A DNA stretch of 64,000 nucleotides from Botryotinia globosa (lineage: Eukaryota > Ascomycota > Leotiomycetes > Helotiales > Sclerotiniaceae). How positions within the stretch are numbered: the stretch's first letter is position 1; the number at the start of each line of letters is the position of its first letter. The position numbers and the translations under genes are program-made. The notes beneath the pieces are model-generated. The model saw nothing but the letters and a program-made list of their open reading frames with translations. It was not told where the DNA came from and made no database searches. The stretch is from assembly GCA_014898425.1 (NCBI GenBank), contig RCSZ01000008.1, positions 2,243,501-2,307,500 of the forward strand, in the 5' to 3' direction. This document shows positions 24,280-37,169 of this stretch, piece by piece.

Positions 24280-25629
24280 GTGAGGTTGAAGGCATTAGCT
24301 ACGCATGTGACCCCAACAGTTGATTTCAGGTGGATGTATTCACTAGATACAATTTTAAAGACTCGTTCCTTCTTGCATGCAGACGAGGCTCAAAACTTGT
24401 GGAGTAAATCGAAGTCTCGGGATCTTACACCTTATATCACACGGCGGACACTTGACGTCATATACAGAGAGCACTTGCTGAAAGCAGTATCTTATCCTTA
24501 TCTCACAGTCTCGAATCTCACTTGCGCTTTTTTCCCTTGCGCAAGTCTTCTTCACTCGGAGATGAACACTTCCAGATTTCGTTCACAATAGGTGACAATA
24601 GATAATGAAATCGACATTTAGTATCTGGATTCATGATTCAATTGCAGAAGTATTTTATACACGATTTTCGCCATCATTTTACAGGCCTTTGCAAATCACT
24701 GAGCTTGATGGCTGGAGAAGCTCTCCTCTCCTAGTTTTGCTGCTCCACAAGCACGACTGGATTTTCGTTCTTTCTGTTATACTGCTTTAGTCGCTTCGAA
24801 ACCCAAGACACGATATAAACTGCCCAACGGTCCAATGAGTGCTCTGCACAACCTAACTCTCGAGGCATCATATGAGAGCGGATCAATACAGGAATTTCCT
24901 CAGCTTTCAATGCTAAAGACACTCACTCTGCACTTTTTAATTATTTCGAGCAGGCTGGGTAGACCGAACAGACCAAACTACGCAAAATTCATGGAAAATT
25001 GGACATTACTACTATTGAATATAATTGCCACCCAAATTTCTACCAGATATCTCATCCCGTTCCTCAAAAGTTTGAGAGACTTGGAAATATTCAATTTCGA
25101 CGCACATCCATGGCAGCTTTACGGTGAAGAAGATGAGTACAGCATTGATTTTGGAAAGATTATCGAAGGACTGTCTCATCTCAAGCATACTTTGAAAGCC
25201 TTGCGAGTGATTCTAGGTACTCATGCACAGAGAACCTCGGACTTCTCGGTCCTACGAGATTTCTCAGCTCTCACGATATTGGAGATCAGCGTTTGGACTT
25301 TTCTACCGGCTACAAATAATGCCACGCGACCAATTTTAGGCTCGGCTTTGAATCATATATTTCCTCATAAACTGCAATCGCTAAAACTCAATTGCAAAGG
25401 AATAGGCGTGTGTAGTCTAAATAGTATGGTACAGCGCATGAAAAGGCTGGTGGAAGAAGTGAAGGAGGGTACGACAAGTTTGGAGGAGCTTCATCTCAAG
25501 TATTTTCTAGGGCACGATCCTCGCTCCTTCGCAAGCCATACAGAATGTGGATTATACCGACACCACCCCTTCTTGGCAGAACTCTCAGCTCAATGCGAGG
25601 AGAATGAAATTATCCTGAAAATTTCATGA
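24280..25629 (+). pseudogene. Decayed F-box/LRR-like gene 1
   Basis: Three overlapping pieces in different frames form a degraded leucine-rich protein. The first ends near 24590 (segment SFLHADEAQNLWSKSKSRDL), the second lies at 24605-24790, and the third, largest piece at 24835-25629 has repeated LxxLxxLxIxxF patterns (for example LRDLEIFNFDAHPW and LTILEISVWTF). No spliced model with good signals joins them, so frameshifts are more likely than introns. Fungal F-box proteins recruit substrates to SCF ubiquitin ligases through such repeats, but no clear F-box is visible here. The assignment rests on leucine periodicity and on a second F-box-like relict just downstream. Confidence 0.4.
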
Positions 25630-26136
25630 GACCAATATTGCTCCCAATTGTACCATCGATGGAAAAGTAAGAGTGTAGTTCAATTCTGACGTTAGGAATG
25701 AACTAGTCCCATGAATTTGGAAATTCTTCATACTTTGAGCTTGCAAAATTCAAAATTACGAATCATGTATATAGCCTTGATGTCTCAATTTTGTGATTTG
25801 CTTCTCCTAATTCAATATTTCAGTGCTTTCCGAATCCGACTAGAAATTATGAAGAACAGTTCTTTCGAAAGACTTTTCCAAGCTTTCATGTTGATTCTTC
25901 ACAATGAAAGCAAACTGTGATCTCCTCATTCAGAGACCAAGATCAGGTCACTATTTTGCTCCTGCCTTTAATCTGATGATTTTTTTTGGTAGGTACAGCT
26001 GGACGAAACAAACTTTGTCAACTCGGCTGGTTTGATCATCACTACAATAATAGAATAACAAAAAAACATACATCCATTGCAAAATATCCCTCTGGATATC
26101 ATTTCGTTAAGCAAAGATCCCTCATCGCACAGCAAC

Positions 26137-28062
26137 ATGCCTACAACAATTAATGACTTAGCGCAGGAGCTCATCATTGGTATTGGAATATGTTTACCGC
26201 AAAGTTCCCTTGCAGGGCTAGCACGATGCTCCAGTCGATATTATGCTATGTGCATTGAATTACTATACTCTCACTGTACAGTTGGAAATCGGAAATCGTT
26301 AAAAATACCGATCAACACTATTCTCAAAAGATCGGTGATTGGACCCAGCATTTGTTGGCTCGACCTACGCCACTTTAGCTGGAATGAATTGTGTCACCCA
26401 GCCCCGTGGAAGACAAATTCCTTTGATCTCTTCAAAAAGGCTATGTTAGTGCAAAACAGTGTAGGCAATAGTATTTCCCGTATTTCGTATACGGGTTAGT
26501 TTAGTAATGCGTATCGAATTTTTTTGAAATATGTACGTATATGGTATAGAATCCAATACTATTAAAAGTATTCAATATCATTTAGTTATTCAATACTATT
26601 AACAATATACTGAAATACTAGAATTTAATATAAAATATACATTCCTATCCAAATTAAACTAGAAATAAGAGATTCTTAATTCATATTAAATAATAAAATT
26701 CCATTCCTTATTCGAATTGATATGAAATCCTTTATTTCTAATCTAATTTGAATAGGAATATAGATTTTTATATTGGATTCTAGTATTTCAATATATTGCT
26801 AGTATTCTTTAAATATATGAATATATACGAGAGTAATATAACCTCCTTTTTATATATACTAGCTACAATATCAATATGCTAATACACGCTACAGTTTCAC
26901 TATAGTATACTATTGCCTACACTGGTGTAAAACAAGCTGAGTTCTTGGAATATCTCTACCTGGAAGGGCATTGTTTGGATGGAAATATTATGTTGGGGTT
27001 TGATAACAGTACTTCTTTGCCTCGTTCCAAAATTAAGGGTGCTGGGACTTCCAACACTGGGAGAAGAGCGCCGGTGGCATGGATTAACTTTGAAGGGAAG
27101 TCATTACGAAGTCTCTACATTTAGTAGTTTCATAGCTCAACTCGGAGAAGATCAGAGGACTGAATCTCCAGACATCGCTTCTCTAAGGGTGCTTGAAAAT
27201 TTAGAAAGCATAACAATTGCACCCGATTTTTGCCATAGAAGAACAAGATTGGATTCCATCATGCCACTTATGGTTTTAAGATCTGTGAAAAGATTCAAGG
27301 TTGTCTCGATGTGGCATCTTTCCTGCATGAACAGCCGTAGGGTAAAATGCGTAGCACCGATACCCAATATTGAGAGTCTGAACTTCGTTTCATGCTACTT
27401 TAGCGATGACATTGCCACTTTCCTTGGGCGTTTCACAGGCATTCAAAGATTCTATTTGAGTGGAAGCCCCGACGTCATGGATGAATTCGACGACATACCT
27501 CTTTATGTTGACAATATATTAAAAGGATTAATATCTTCAAAAAATTCATTAAAATACGTCGACGTCAGTTTCGTTTCTCGTATACCGGATGACCAATCCC
27601 TATCATTGTCTCAATTCGAACGACTACAGGTTACAAAGCTTTCGCCATCTCCTTCCAAATGGTCAAGCGAAAACTCATTTGAGGATATATCTCAGTTGAT
27701 CAATTTCTTGCCGCCCGGTTTGAGGATTTTGGTATGCAAACCATTCTTTGACGAACACGATGTTGTTAGCTTGGAACAACTCTATAATCGTCGCCGAAAA
27801 GGAAGAATATGTTCCTGAATTGCGAAAGATCGAACTAATTTGGGATGACGCTAGTCTTAAATACAAATGTGAAGATTTTGAGAATCATTGCGAATTGAGC
27901 CAGAAGATCCCTTTCTTGACGAAGCTTATTGCAGAGTGCAAAGCAAAGAATATTGTATTTTCTCCGGTCACCCCCCATGGAAAGCTAGCGACACCCCAGA
28001 GCCAGAAGATTCAGAAAACACCAAAGGAATTTTGGGGATTTATTATAGCTTTCTTGTTGTGA
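26137..28062 (+). pseudogene. F-box/LRR-like gene 2, split by an insertion and frameshifts
   Basis: From the ATG at 26137 the protein begins with an F-box-like unit (INDLAQELIIGIGICLPQ, then LAGLARCSSRYYAMC). The frame is cut at 26497-26499 inside SRISYTG. After a roughly 430-bp AT-rich insertion the reading resumes as YTGVKQAEFLEYLYLEG in the next piece. A shift of frame near 26985-26995 leads into a 279-residue open stretch with leucine-rich spacing. Another shift near 27790 leads into VPELRKIELIWDDASLKYKC and a stop at 28060-28062. When intact it would have been an SCF substrate adaptor of unknown target. The gene is dead unless the insertion is spliced, for which no good sites are seen. 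Confidence 0.6.
26497..26925. mobile_element. Palindromic AT-rich insertion (MITE-like) inside the F-box gene
   Basis: The roughly 430-bp block between the two coding pieces is over 75 percent AT. Bases 26601-26690 are the imperfect reverse complement of 26710-26799, with a symmetry centre near 26700; shared words include GAAATACTAGAAT, ATTCCTAT and AGAAATAA. No transposase frame is present. The outer boundaries and target-site duplication are not resolved: TATACGGG on the left and TACACTGG on the right are only weakly similar. Its position inside a formerly continuous reading frame supports an insertion. Confidence 0.65.
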
Positions 28063-28750
28063 TTTCAAACTTCCGGAGCCACTGTGGAAACTTGCAGAGT
28101 TAGGATAGGCCACGAAGCTCTCATACATGTACTGTATCATTGACGTTTCCTAGCTTTTAGAGGCAGGCTTGAACAGTTATTTGAGCTGTACCTCTGACCA
28201 AGTCGTAGAGATAGAACCCCTCTACAGTACTCAGCTCAAAATATTAACCTGATCTGCTCCGATTGGTGTGGTATATGTGATTTGTGTGATTCGAAATTCA
28301 CATGCTTTGAAATCCATTGATGTGCTTGACCAGATTCCAGGTGGGGTAATTTAAATTATCCGCACTTACAGGGGCTCTTCCGAGGAGACGCCACTCAAAA
28401 TATGTACGCTAAAACTTTAAATCGTCATCACCTCATACCCATCACCACATCACCACCAAACCCACTAAACCAAATCGAATGGAGATCATTGTCGTCGTTA
28501 ATAGAACTTTGCATACATGGACAACAATGTTTGGTCGAAGATTATGTAATTCTGCATGTAATTCCGACGCTTATGGTGGGGGTTAGCCTTGGAATGGAGT
28601 TAGGTGACGAAAACGGAGATATGGGACGAACGAGGGGTTACGTATAAAGAGAGCAGAGGTTCCCGCCTCATAAGTCTCCTGGCTCCTCGATCGAAAACCT
28701 GTTTACTTCGAAGAAAATACAGACAGCATATTCGCATACAAATATCTAAA
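28063..28750. other. Promoter region of the aldo/keto reductase gene
   Basis: No supported gene lies in these 690 bases; frames at 28402-28647 and on the minus strand lack similarity. The last 100 bases before the start codon contain CATACAAATATCTAAA, an A-rich leader typical of a fungal translation start. Confidence 0.5.
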
Positions 28751-29968
28751 ATGCCTCGACTTCCAACTCGTAAACTGGGCAGATATGGCCCTGAGGTAGT
28801 TGCCCAAGGCTTCGGAACCATGGGCTTAAGTGCTTTCTAGTGAGTTTCACGGACCCTTCTTCATACAGTGGCTTCACACAGTATAATATCTTCAATTTGA
28901 TGAACCTATCTGACTCTTCATCAGTGGCAGCACCGAATCCGATGAAGAGCGTTTCAAGGTCCTCGATCGCGCTTACGAACTCGGACAGACGAACTGGGAC
29001 ACCGCAGATATGTATGCCGACTCCGAAGATCTACTTGGAAAATGGTTCAAACGCACAGGAAAGCGAGATCAAATATTCTTGGCCTCCAAATTTGCCTTCA
29101 AAACCAATGCAGATGGATCTCGCACCTGTGATAGCAGTCCGGAATACGTTAAAGCTGCGTGCGAAAAGAGTTTACAAAGACTGGGTGTTCAAACCATCGA
29201 TCTATACTACTGCCATAGAGTGGATATGAAGACACCCATCGAAAAGACAGTAGAGGCAATGGCTGAATTGAAGAGGCAAGTCGCACCCACCAACACACGT
29301 CGTTGAATCCATGCTAATGATTATGCAAATAGAGAGGGAAAGATCAGATATCTAGGGCTCTCTGAAGTCAGTCCAAAGACCATTCGCCGTGCAGTGAAAG
29401 TACACCACATCGATGCCGTGCAAGTTGAATATTCTCCATTTGCTTTGGATATTGAACAGAACGAAGTCTTGAAGACTTGTCGCCAGCTTGGCATTGCCAT
29501 CGTTGCCTATTCACCTCTCGGCCGGTATGCCCTCAATCACAAAAGTCCTCAAAACTACATACAGCATGCTAACCTATCACTAGTGGTTTTCTCACAGGCC
29601 AAATTAAATCCAGAGCTGACTTTGAGCCTAATGATTTCCGACTCAGCGCCCCTCGTTTTTCCCAAGAAAATTTCCCAAAGAACCTTGTGCTTGTAAAGGA
29701 GCTGGCAAAGATCGCATCTGAGAAAGGTGTTACACCAGGACAACTCTCATTAGCATGGTTAGCTGCCCAAGGCGATGATATTATCCCAATTCCAGGTACA
29801 AAGAAAATCAAGTACTTGGAAGAAAATATGGAGGCCTTGCATGTGCAACTTAGTAGACAAGAGGAGAGAGAGATTAGGACAGCTATTGAGAAGGTCCAAA
29901 TTGGGGGGGCGAGATATTCAGAACCCGGGATGAGCTTCGTGTTCGGTGATACCCCTGAGTTGCGATAG
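28751..29968 (+). CDS. Aldo/keto reductase (AKR13/pyridoxal-reductase-like)
   Basis: An NADPH-dependent cytosolic reductase that converts aldehydes or ketones to alcohols; the substrate is not predictable. Exons 28751-28839, 28925-29275, 29333-29524 and 29584-29968 give 338 residues, the normal length. The catalytic tetrad is visible: Asp55 and Tyr60 in NWDTADMY, Lys85 in LASKF and His127 in YYCHRVD. Further family marks are [29 protein letters not shown] and the cofactor loop [14 protein letters not shown]. Intron 2 (29276-29332) uses a GC donor (GCAAGT) with a TGCTAAT branch; the other donors are GTGAGT and GTATGC. All junctions preserve the conserved frame. The neighbours are unrelated, so no pathway is implied. 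Confidence 0.93.
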
Positions 29969-31316
29969 TCTGATATTTAATACCAGCAGTCGTCTTTCAT
30001 TCACTTTAGGTTGAAATTATCAGATTTTCCCAATTTCTTGGCATCAGACTTTTATGTGACTTCTAGGCTCGATGGAATAGTGATATCATTCCATAGTAAG
30101 TATCAAAACACTTCCCCGACTATAGGGGCTATGGTATCTATAACCATATAAGTCAGACCATCTTACCATGGATGCTGGCTACATGATTCGAACTGCGTTC
30201 TAAAATGACGCACATCACATGAAATTCGCCTCTGATGCACAATCCATACTAGTGTATCAAAATTGTATGCACTCTTTACAGATCATGAACTCTGGAAAGA
30301 CGTGGCTCCCAACGCGTTCGTGTTCATGACGGGAGAGCTCTGATGAATTGTCGTCTGATGCGTGGCATCATTTGTGTGGAGGTATTTGTGGGGAATCTCG
30401 AGCTCTTGCATTAGTCGCACGTCTGGAAACCCTTAGCAGAAAACGACACGACCAGGCCAATCTAAAAGTCTGGGAAAAGGTTCCAGCCTCATCTTATGCT
30501 TTGTTAGATGAGTCATGTCGCTCGTGTGTTGGGAGCTGCAGTAGTTTTGTTTTGTGGTATTTTGCTTTGGTTTTGTGAGTCGAGAGGGGTTGGTGGGGTT
30601 TCTTCAGCTTTCAAAAGGGGGTGGGAATAGTAATTGAAAGGTGAGGCTTACTGTCGAACAGAAGATCGAATGAGAGTGAAGGCAAATAATGGGGACAGAC
30701 TGGATGGGTCGTCCATCAGTCTATGGAAACCGATGATGTTCAGAAGGTGATATCACGTGGGTTCATCAGGTGTGTCCAATCACGTTGTCTTCCAGATTTA
30801 CAACCGGTCTGACTGTTAGCATAACATGCACAAAACTCAATCATGATGTACGAGATTCTCAGGAGGATGAAATAAGATTATTCGAGTTTGATGCATTGAC
30901 TTGCGACGTCGACGTCCATATATTGGATCGCTCAGTTCCTATCATCGTCCCTCGTCCATAGTAATCTTTCCAGACACCAACCATAACGTATCCATAATAT
31001 CTCCTGTTCAATGAATTAGAACCTCAATATGTTTGGTACTTGTCTTTGTATCAAATATCCAGGGTTTCACTAATTCAAACTCCAAAGAGTGAATTGAACA
31101 TCGCCGCTCTACCCAATCACCAGATCCTCGCAATAAATCCTTAATTCCTACCCGCTGATCTGACTTGCATCGAGACAGCTGAATCTCACCCCTCAACACC
31201 ACGTGTGCGCGTATAAGTATCGTATGTGTGCAAAAGTTGTTCTCCGGGTTCCACAAGTGTGAACAAGTGGAACGCAAAAGAACTTCATATATCCAAGTAA
31301 TTGAGTCGCGAGTACC
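29969..31316. other. Intergenic region, no gene seen
   Basis: Short frames at 30348-30578, 30770-30961 and 31008-31277 (minus) have no similarity and no start or splice context. The region lies between the 3' end of the reductase gene and the 3' end of family member A, so it may hold two convergent terminators. Confidence 0.5.
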
Positions 31317-33180
31317 TCAACAGGACTCGCGACCCTCGGCCTCAACGCCAGAGTCATTACCCAACGGGCTTTGATGTGTAACGTTAGGGCCTTGCTGCAT
31401 GACAGCTTCATCTTGACGAGGTTGGCGTTCAGCCAATTGAATGGCGTTGAATTGAGCTATTTCCTCGTCTCGAAGGTTCTTAAGGCGTTGCGGAGCAGCC
31501 GCAATGCTTCTCTCGATACTGGACTCCCAAGGCTCGGGTACCAGTCTCAAGACCTCCATAACTCTCCGGTATCCAGACTCGTCCAAGCGGACCATGTGGG
31601 CAAGCTTTGCGTACCGGCTGCAAGCTTGCAGTTGCTTGATAGGGACGGCGTAGATGTGATGTACACGCATGTACGACCGTCTCTGCATGCTCCCCCGCGA
31701 GAGAAACAACAAGGTTTTGCCGCGCTGATTCAGCTCAGCATGGTGCTGCGACTCTTGTTTCTGTTCGTGTTTCCGCACGGCGTCAAGCTTGTCACCCTTC
31801 AGCTGGGGTGTTTGTAACGGACTCCAAGACAGTGGCATGGTCTCTTGAAGATACCATTGCATTGATGGATCCGGTCCAAGCGTGCGCAGCTTGTTTACGT
31901 ACCGATTCAGAGGTAGACCACCGAGAGTTGTCATCTAAATTGATCGACTGTTAGTAACATCCTTAGGAAAGCAATTTGGATAGCGCTGTAGAGCTTCTGC
32001 GAATGCAGATAAATTGATAAAAGGACAAGAGCACATGGTAGAGTCTATCTGATTATCACAGACAAGAATTTGGAATAAGGGGTCAAGACAAGAAAGTAGT
32101 TTAGTGAAGACTTACTAGTGCAACGTCAAGTATGACGTCACCAACGATGTTCGAACCACAACGCTGGTTAATCCTCAAGATCATTACCGGATGATTGCGG
32201 CCATCCTTTTCTTTGACCTTGTCGTTGCACTCATGATTCTGGACACATACTATGGGCTCGTGTCCGTCCTCATAGTTCGATAACCAGACAATGCATCCGG
32301 GCATTAGATGCTCGGCACGCAATGGGTACTTCTTGGGTACCATGGCTGGCTTTCGTTGGATGGCAATGTCGTCGTTCTCAGGAGTGGCACTCCCACTACT
32401 GTCGGACCTGCCTGCTGGTGTTAATCGTGGTAATGGAGAACCTTTGGCTCTCCATTGCCGTGATTGTGGAACTTGGGATTGTTCGAAGTTCTGTCCCAAT
32501 CCATCACTGACTTGAGCAGTCGACGGAGACTGGCTAGAGGTTGGCATATAGGTACCTCCAGAGAAATTCGATGCAGCTGGTGTAGTCACATGCAAAGAAT
32601 TGTTGTATTGGGGCATTGCTTGTTGTCTAGCAGTGCCTACTACAGGTGCTCGGAAACCATCATTAAACGGCCTGTAGCTTTGTGGCCCGTTATAAAGCCG
32701 CGGTACAGGATCGCTGTAGTTCGTATACTCTTGTGCAGCTGGATTGAGTATACTGCCTGGAATTTTGCTGCTCACTTTTGGCATAGGAGCAAACGGATTC
32801 AGAGGGCTGCTTACTCCCACGTACTCGTTGTTTCGAGGAGTATTCGTGCCTTGGTAGTTTCGTACAGGTTCCGAATGAAATCCGTTATATCTTTGTAAGC
32901 GCATAGGAATGGATGAATGGCCATATACATGCTGTGGAGGTGTGGTAACGTCTTGATAGTATAAATTGTTACCAAAATGGTACCCATTTCGATCTGGCAT
33001 GCGGACAGAGTTGAACATTTGATCGACTCTAGGCGATGGAGAAACAGCCATTCCCTGGTTGTTGTTGCCCGGAAACTGACTCTGGGACTGAAAATTGGGA
33101 GTACATGGGGTTATTGGTGATGAGTCGTCTACATCACTCTCAGTCCAGTTGTTGGGAAAATCTTCTTCTTGGTCAGCCAT
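31317..33180 (-). CDS. Uncharacterised fungal family, member A
   Basis: Exons 33180-32116 and 31934-31317 give 560 residues; the 181-bp intron (GTAAGT...TTTAG) is long for this window. The first 270 residues are Pro/Ser/Asn/Gln-rich and probably disordered. The conserved unit follows: GCIVWLSNYEDG, NHPVMILRINQR, then VAL|MTTLGG across the intron. The later block is RRSYMRVHHIYAVPIKQLQ, ending with VRLDESGYRRVMEVLRL. A Gln/Glu-rich tail closes the protein. The same blocks occur in members B, C and D downstream on the same strand. The function is unknown. The ATG at 33180 (MADQEEDFPNNW) is the first in frame. No signal peptide or transmembrane helix is seen. The open frame and conserved splice make it a likely real gene. 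Confidence 0.75.
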
Positions 33181-35222
33181 CTTGATGTATTGAAGAATCA
33201 AAGTGGATAGGAAGAGTTCGAGATTTGATTTGATTGAGAAAGATGTTTTATTGAGGTGTGAAGTAACAAGAGAGTCTTAAGATCTTTGCAGTTCTTACAT
33301 TGATGAAAACTGTCAAGAAGGTGGTTTGGTAGTGGTTGTTGTAAAGTCGGAGAGATCGATGACTTTAAAAGGATGAGAAAATGCTTACCATCACCGAAAG
33401 GACCCTGCTGTAGTGAATGAGCATCGTCAACTCGCTACATGGGTCGCTGCTGTACAAACGAGATTGAGTGAATATTGGACGTTATTGTTTTTGTGGTGAA
33501 TTAGTGAACCCTTTACTTTAGTTTAAATTTAGATTTTGGTTCTCAAAAAGACAGACCAACTTCTGTTATTAGACAAGGAGCCCCTATTATTCAAAGAGAA
33601 GATTGTTTGCTATATATACGGACTATAAAGATTAATGTACCTTCTGCGGCTTCTTTATCGGTAGGAAGGCTTGTTGGCTTGCTAAGATCTTTCAACTAAT
33701 CTTTCAATTGACTTAGCGCGTGCCCCGCGGTTCTTAAAAGTTTATCTTCCAATAAAGACATTCACTTGCTCTACTGTGCAATCTATAATTTCACTGCAGC
33801 TCATGAATTGCTTATGTATCTTAGACTATCTTCATCTATTTCCCAGCGAACTTCGGGGGATTCATTTCGGAAAAGAGCACCCCTAGTTCATTAAAGATGA
33901 TGTCATACATTTAGTAGGTGGATGAAAATGTCAGAACTTGATATTTAGATTGGCTAAGCAAGGGATTCACCTGTAAAGGATCAATATCCGAGAAAGACTG
34001 TTTAATTTCAATACACACATCTTTCTTGTCCCATAACAAACCACCACTAGAGACTTTAGCGAATGATGGTGACAAGTGAATCTCTCGCAAAGAATGCTAT
34101 GCTTACGAATCAGAGACTTTTAATGCTCTTATTAACTTGACTGTATTGCATTCAAGCTGGAATTGAAGAGATTTTATATAATTTCAAACAGTGGATTGAT
34201 TGAAAGTGATCTGCCAATTCAAGCTTAGCAGATGATTCATCTAGCAAATCTTTCAAATACATACACACAATTGAGACTGCTGATATTTGTAGCTTGACAA
34301 TCTGGCACACAATGTGGATTGTACAGACTTTAGTATTCCAAACTTTGACGCTTTGTTTTCTCGTTTTTTGATAAGATGTTTTACTGAAATATCGGGAAAT
34401 CTGTAGATTTCGATCTCTCCACCCGGCCGCGCCAATGACATGGACACATTTGTGATAAAGCATTTAACTAAGAAGTAAGCAGAATGAAGCATCAGATTTA
34501 TATCCGCATTAAATGCAGCCATTTTCATTTTTCTCCATTAGATCATTTTGACGGTAAAAAAATCAGCCTTGAGTCTGCACGGACGGGCCAGCTTCTAGAA
34601 ATAGCCGCGGTGACATAAACGCGCTACCAAAGATATCGAGAGATATCAATTCCTTCGAAACTTGACCAATAATATAGCAGTGTACTTTACAGACTATGCA
34701 GTTTTGTTTGGCCTAATTCTGATTGAAAGCGAAAGAAGCCTAATTGGTTACCTTAAGTTTATCACAGCTTACCTAATCATCTACTAAATCATTTATGATC
34801 GAGAAGCTTTACATCTTTTGATGTTTTCAGTCTCACTTTCAAGCTTTAATAGAAGCGTATGACTGTTTTCCTAGGGAAATACCCCGATCATTCTCACTTT
34901 ATAGATATGTAAAGTAAGAATCGGGCTTGGTTACCATACAGCAAGCTTTCAACTATATCTCAGTATAAACAAGCGCGTTAGCAAATTAGATTCTTCTATC
35001 ACCTGACGTTGGTACATAACAGCATTTCAAAAGTACTAGATTAAAAGGCTCAGTCAAGAACTAGAAAGCGTTTCTCCCAGACCAAACACCCGTACTTGAC
35101 GGCTGATGATGCTTATTCCTCCCATAGCGAGTTTTGCCCTTGTATTATCCTCTTCTTTCGAGGAATAATCTAGTACCGCTGCCACTACGTTTATTCCAGA
35201 CTTTGATTTCTAAGCTCGGGTC
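33181..35222. other. Intergenic region, no gene seen
   Basis: Two kilobases hold no supported frame; the minus-strand frames around 34152-34528 and the plus-strand frame at 35134-35490 (antisense to the transporter) lack coding character. The first few hundred bases should be the promoter of member A. Confidence 0.5.
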
Positions 35223-36783
35223 TCACATCAACTCTTCAAGTCGCGATTTGCTCCGAATGCGTTCTCCGTACCTAAGCAAAATGAATGGCAGAGGAGCAAA
35301 CGATAAAGCAATAAAAGCCAGAACAGAGTTGCCCCAACCTAAACCTAGGGATCGATATAGCGGTGGTCCAGCCAGCGGTAAAATGGTAGACATTATATTG
35401 CGAGACATAGTCATTGCGGACATGGCGGAACCGCGAAAAATTCCTGATATATCGACCAAATACACTGTAGTAGGGACTACTGTAGTGTAGGTCGCAAAGC
35501 CACATAGCGCAGTTCCAAAGATGGGAACTATGTAGTGTATGTGGAAATAAGCTGTCCATCCGTATGTGATTAAACCTATTGGGGCAATCACGAATCCCAG
35601 GGTCATCGGAGGAAGGCGCCATTCTGGTTTGATCTCGCCGCCATGGAGGATTTTCATTTTCTTTGTATACCAATCTAGCACCGCAGAGCAAAGAATTGCG
35701 CCTAATGCCATACCTATGGCTAGCCCGAGAAATGTGAGTCCTGCTTCACCCTCTGAGAACCCATAATTTGTCTGGAACACTTCTGTGATCGTCGATGCTA
35801 GTAGATATACATACGCAGAGAGCAAACACATGGAGAAAATCAGCAATGCAAAGATAGGAGCGACCAATATCTTGAGTGGTCTCACCAGTGCGTTCACGAT
35901 TGAACTTATCTTCGAGCCCTGCTGATCATATCGAGAATGAATTGATGGGTCATTGAACTCCTTGCGCATCTTTGCTGCTTTGCGCCTAAGAATCTTTGCA
36001 TCGTAGCTCTCACGGTATATCAGAAAGAACAGAATGCTTAATGTTCCAGAAGTGATACCAGCTAGACCAAAGGTCCATCTCCAACCTTCTGTCTGAGCTA
36101 TATAACCCCCGAATATAGGTCCAATCGCAGGACCTATCAGGGGCATCAGGGAAAGTAAAGACTGAGCACTCCCCCTCTCTTCAACATTAAACATGTCTCC
36201 CACAATTGTTGGATTGAGAGCCGTCGTGGCCGTACTCACTCCACCGAGACATCGAAAAACAATGACCATGGCAACATTCTTGCTTTGGGTTTCCGCTATT
36301 ATACAGAGGATAAACAAGAGGTTTGCCAAGTTGTAGACTGGTCTGCGTCCGTACATCTCACTCAGAGGGCCCATGAACAGACAGCCAATGGCAGCTCCTA
36401 GATTCCAGATTGTTAGGATAAGAGTAGCGTTAAGTACACTGTCAGAACGAAATTCTTCCAGAATTTGTGGTATGGCAGGAGCGCAAATAAGAACAGTGAG
36501 ATTTCTAGATTAATTTGTCAGTAAAACTCATGGTTGAATGAAGTTTCAGTTCAATTCACGTTGTCATAGAAAGTGCACTTATTATAAGCATTAGACTCCA
36601 TTTATAAGCTTTCGACCAATTTCTTGGGTTGGAAGCATCGTGTGGCCCTTCATAGTCGACAGTAACTTCGACGATGCTAGAACGTAGTATGGTTTCAGGG
36701 GCAGAAACTTCTGGTACGATTGCAGTGGTAGTGCCAACCCTTGCGTCATTCAGATAATGGACCTTCTCCTTTTCTTCCTTCAT
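35223..36783 (-). CDS. MFS drug/metabolite exporter (DHA1 family)
   Basis: A 12-helix proton antiporter of the DHA1 family, which exports drugs, polyamines or fungal metabolites at the plasma membrane. Exons 36783-36560 and 36504-35223 (55-bp intron, GTGAAT...ATCTAG) give 501 residues. Visible marks: the pre-helix-1 motif NPRNWSKAYKW, motif A as GPLSEMYGRRPVY, and motif C-like LMPLIGPAIGPIFGGYI. The central loop is charged (RRKAAKMRKEF). The ATG at 36783 is the first ATG in frame; the seven codons before it lack one. The gene looks intact. The next gene upstream, also on the minus strand, is the Pth11-like receptor. A link to metabolite export with the UstYa-like gene 5 kb away is only a possibility. 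Confidence 0.9.
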
Positions 36784-37169
36784 GATGTATAACTGAGCCA
36801 AAAGAAATTGGTATTTCGAATTGCTAGGCAGAAGCAGAATGCAATCTTATCTACAATAATTTATTAGTGACAGGACTCAAGTGCCGGCTGCCACCATGTA
36901 GCCCCACATCGTTCTGTATGTCTGCGGCACAAAGAAGAGTGAGCAAGGGGGCAAGCACCAATCATCAAGTTGGTCTCCATCAGGATGAATACAAATCACC
37001 GTATTCAGAGACTTGCATATAATGACCTTGTCTTTGGGTGAACTTAAGATTGCCGAATTCTGATAGTTCATTTTCTCTACCAAGAATCTACCTAGGAAGA
37101 GGGGGGCCCATACTTCTCAATATCCAACAAATTTTTAGACCATGGTTTGTTCAAAAGTTCGCGATTATT
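36784..37169. other. Short intergenic region between the transporter and Pth11-like gene
   Basis: These 386 bases carry the promoter side of the transporter and the 3' end of the Pth11-like gene. No further gene is supported. Confidence 0.5.

Noticed and set aside
30190..30206. GATTCGAACTG, resembling a reversed tRNA T-loop
   Set aside because: No matching T stem, acceptor stem or anticodon arm around it.
34152..34528. Minus-strand frames of about 100 codons
   Set aside because: Two overlapping frames, no similarity, non-ATG start for one, no splice logic.
35134..35490. Plus-strand frame of 118 codons
   Set aside because: Antisense shadow of the last exon of the MFS transporter.
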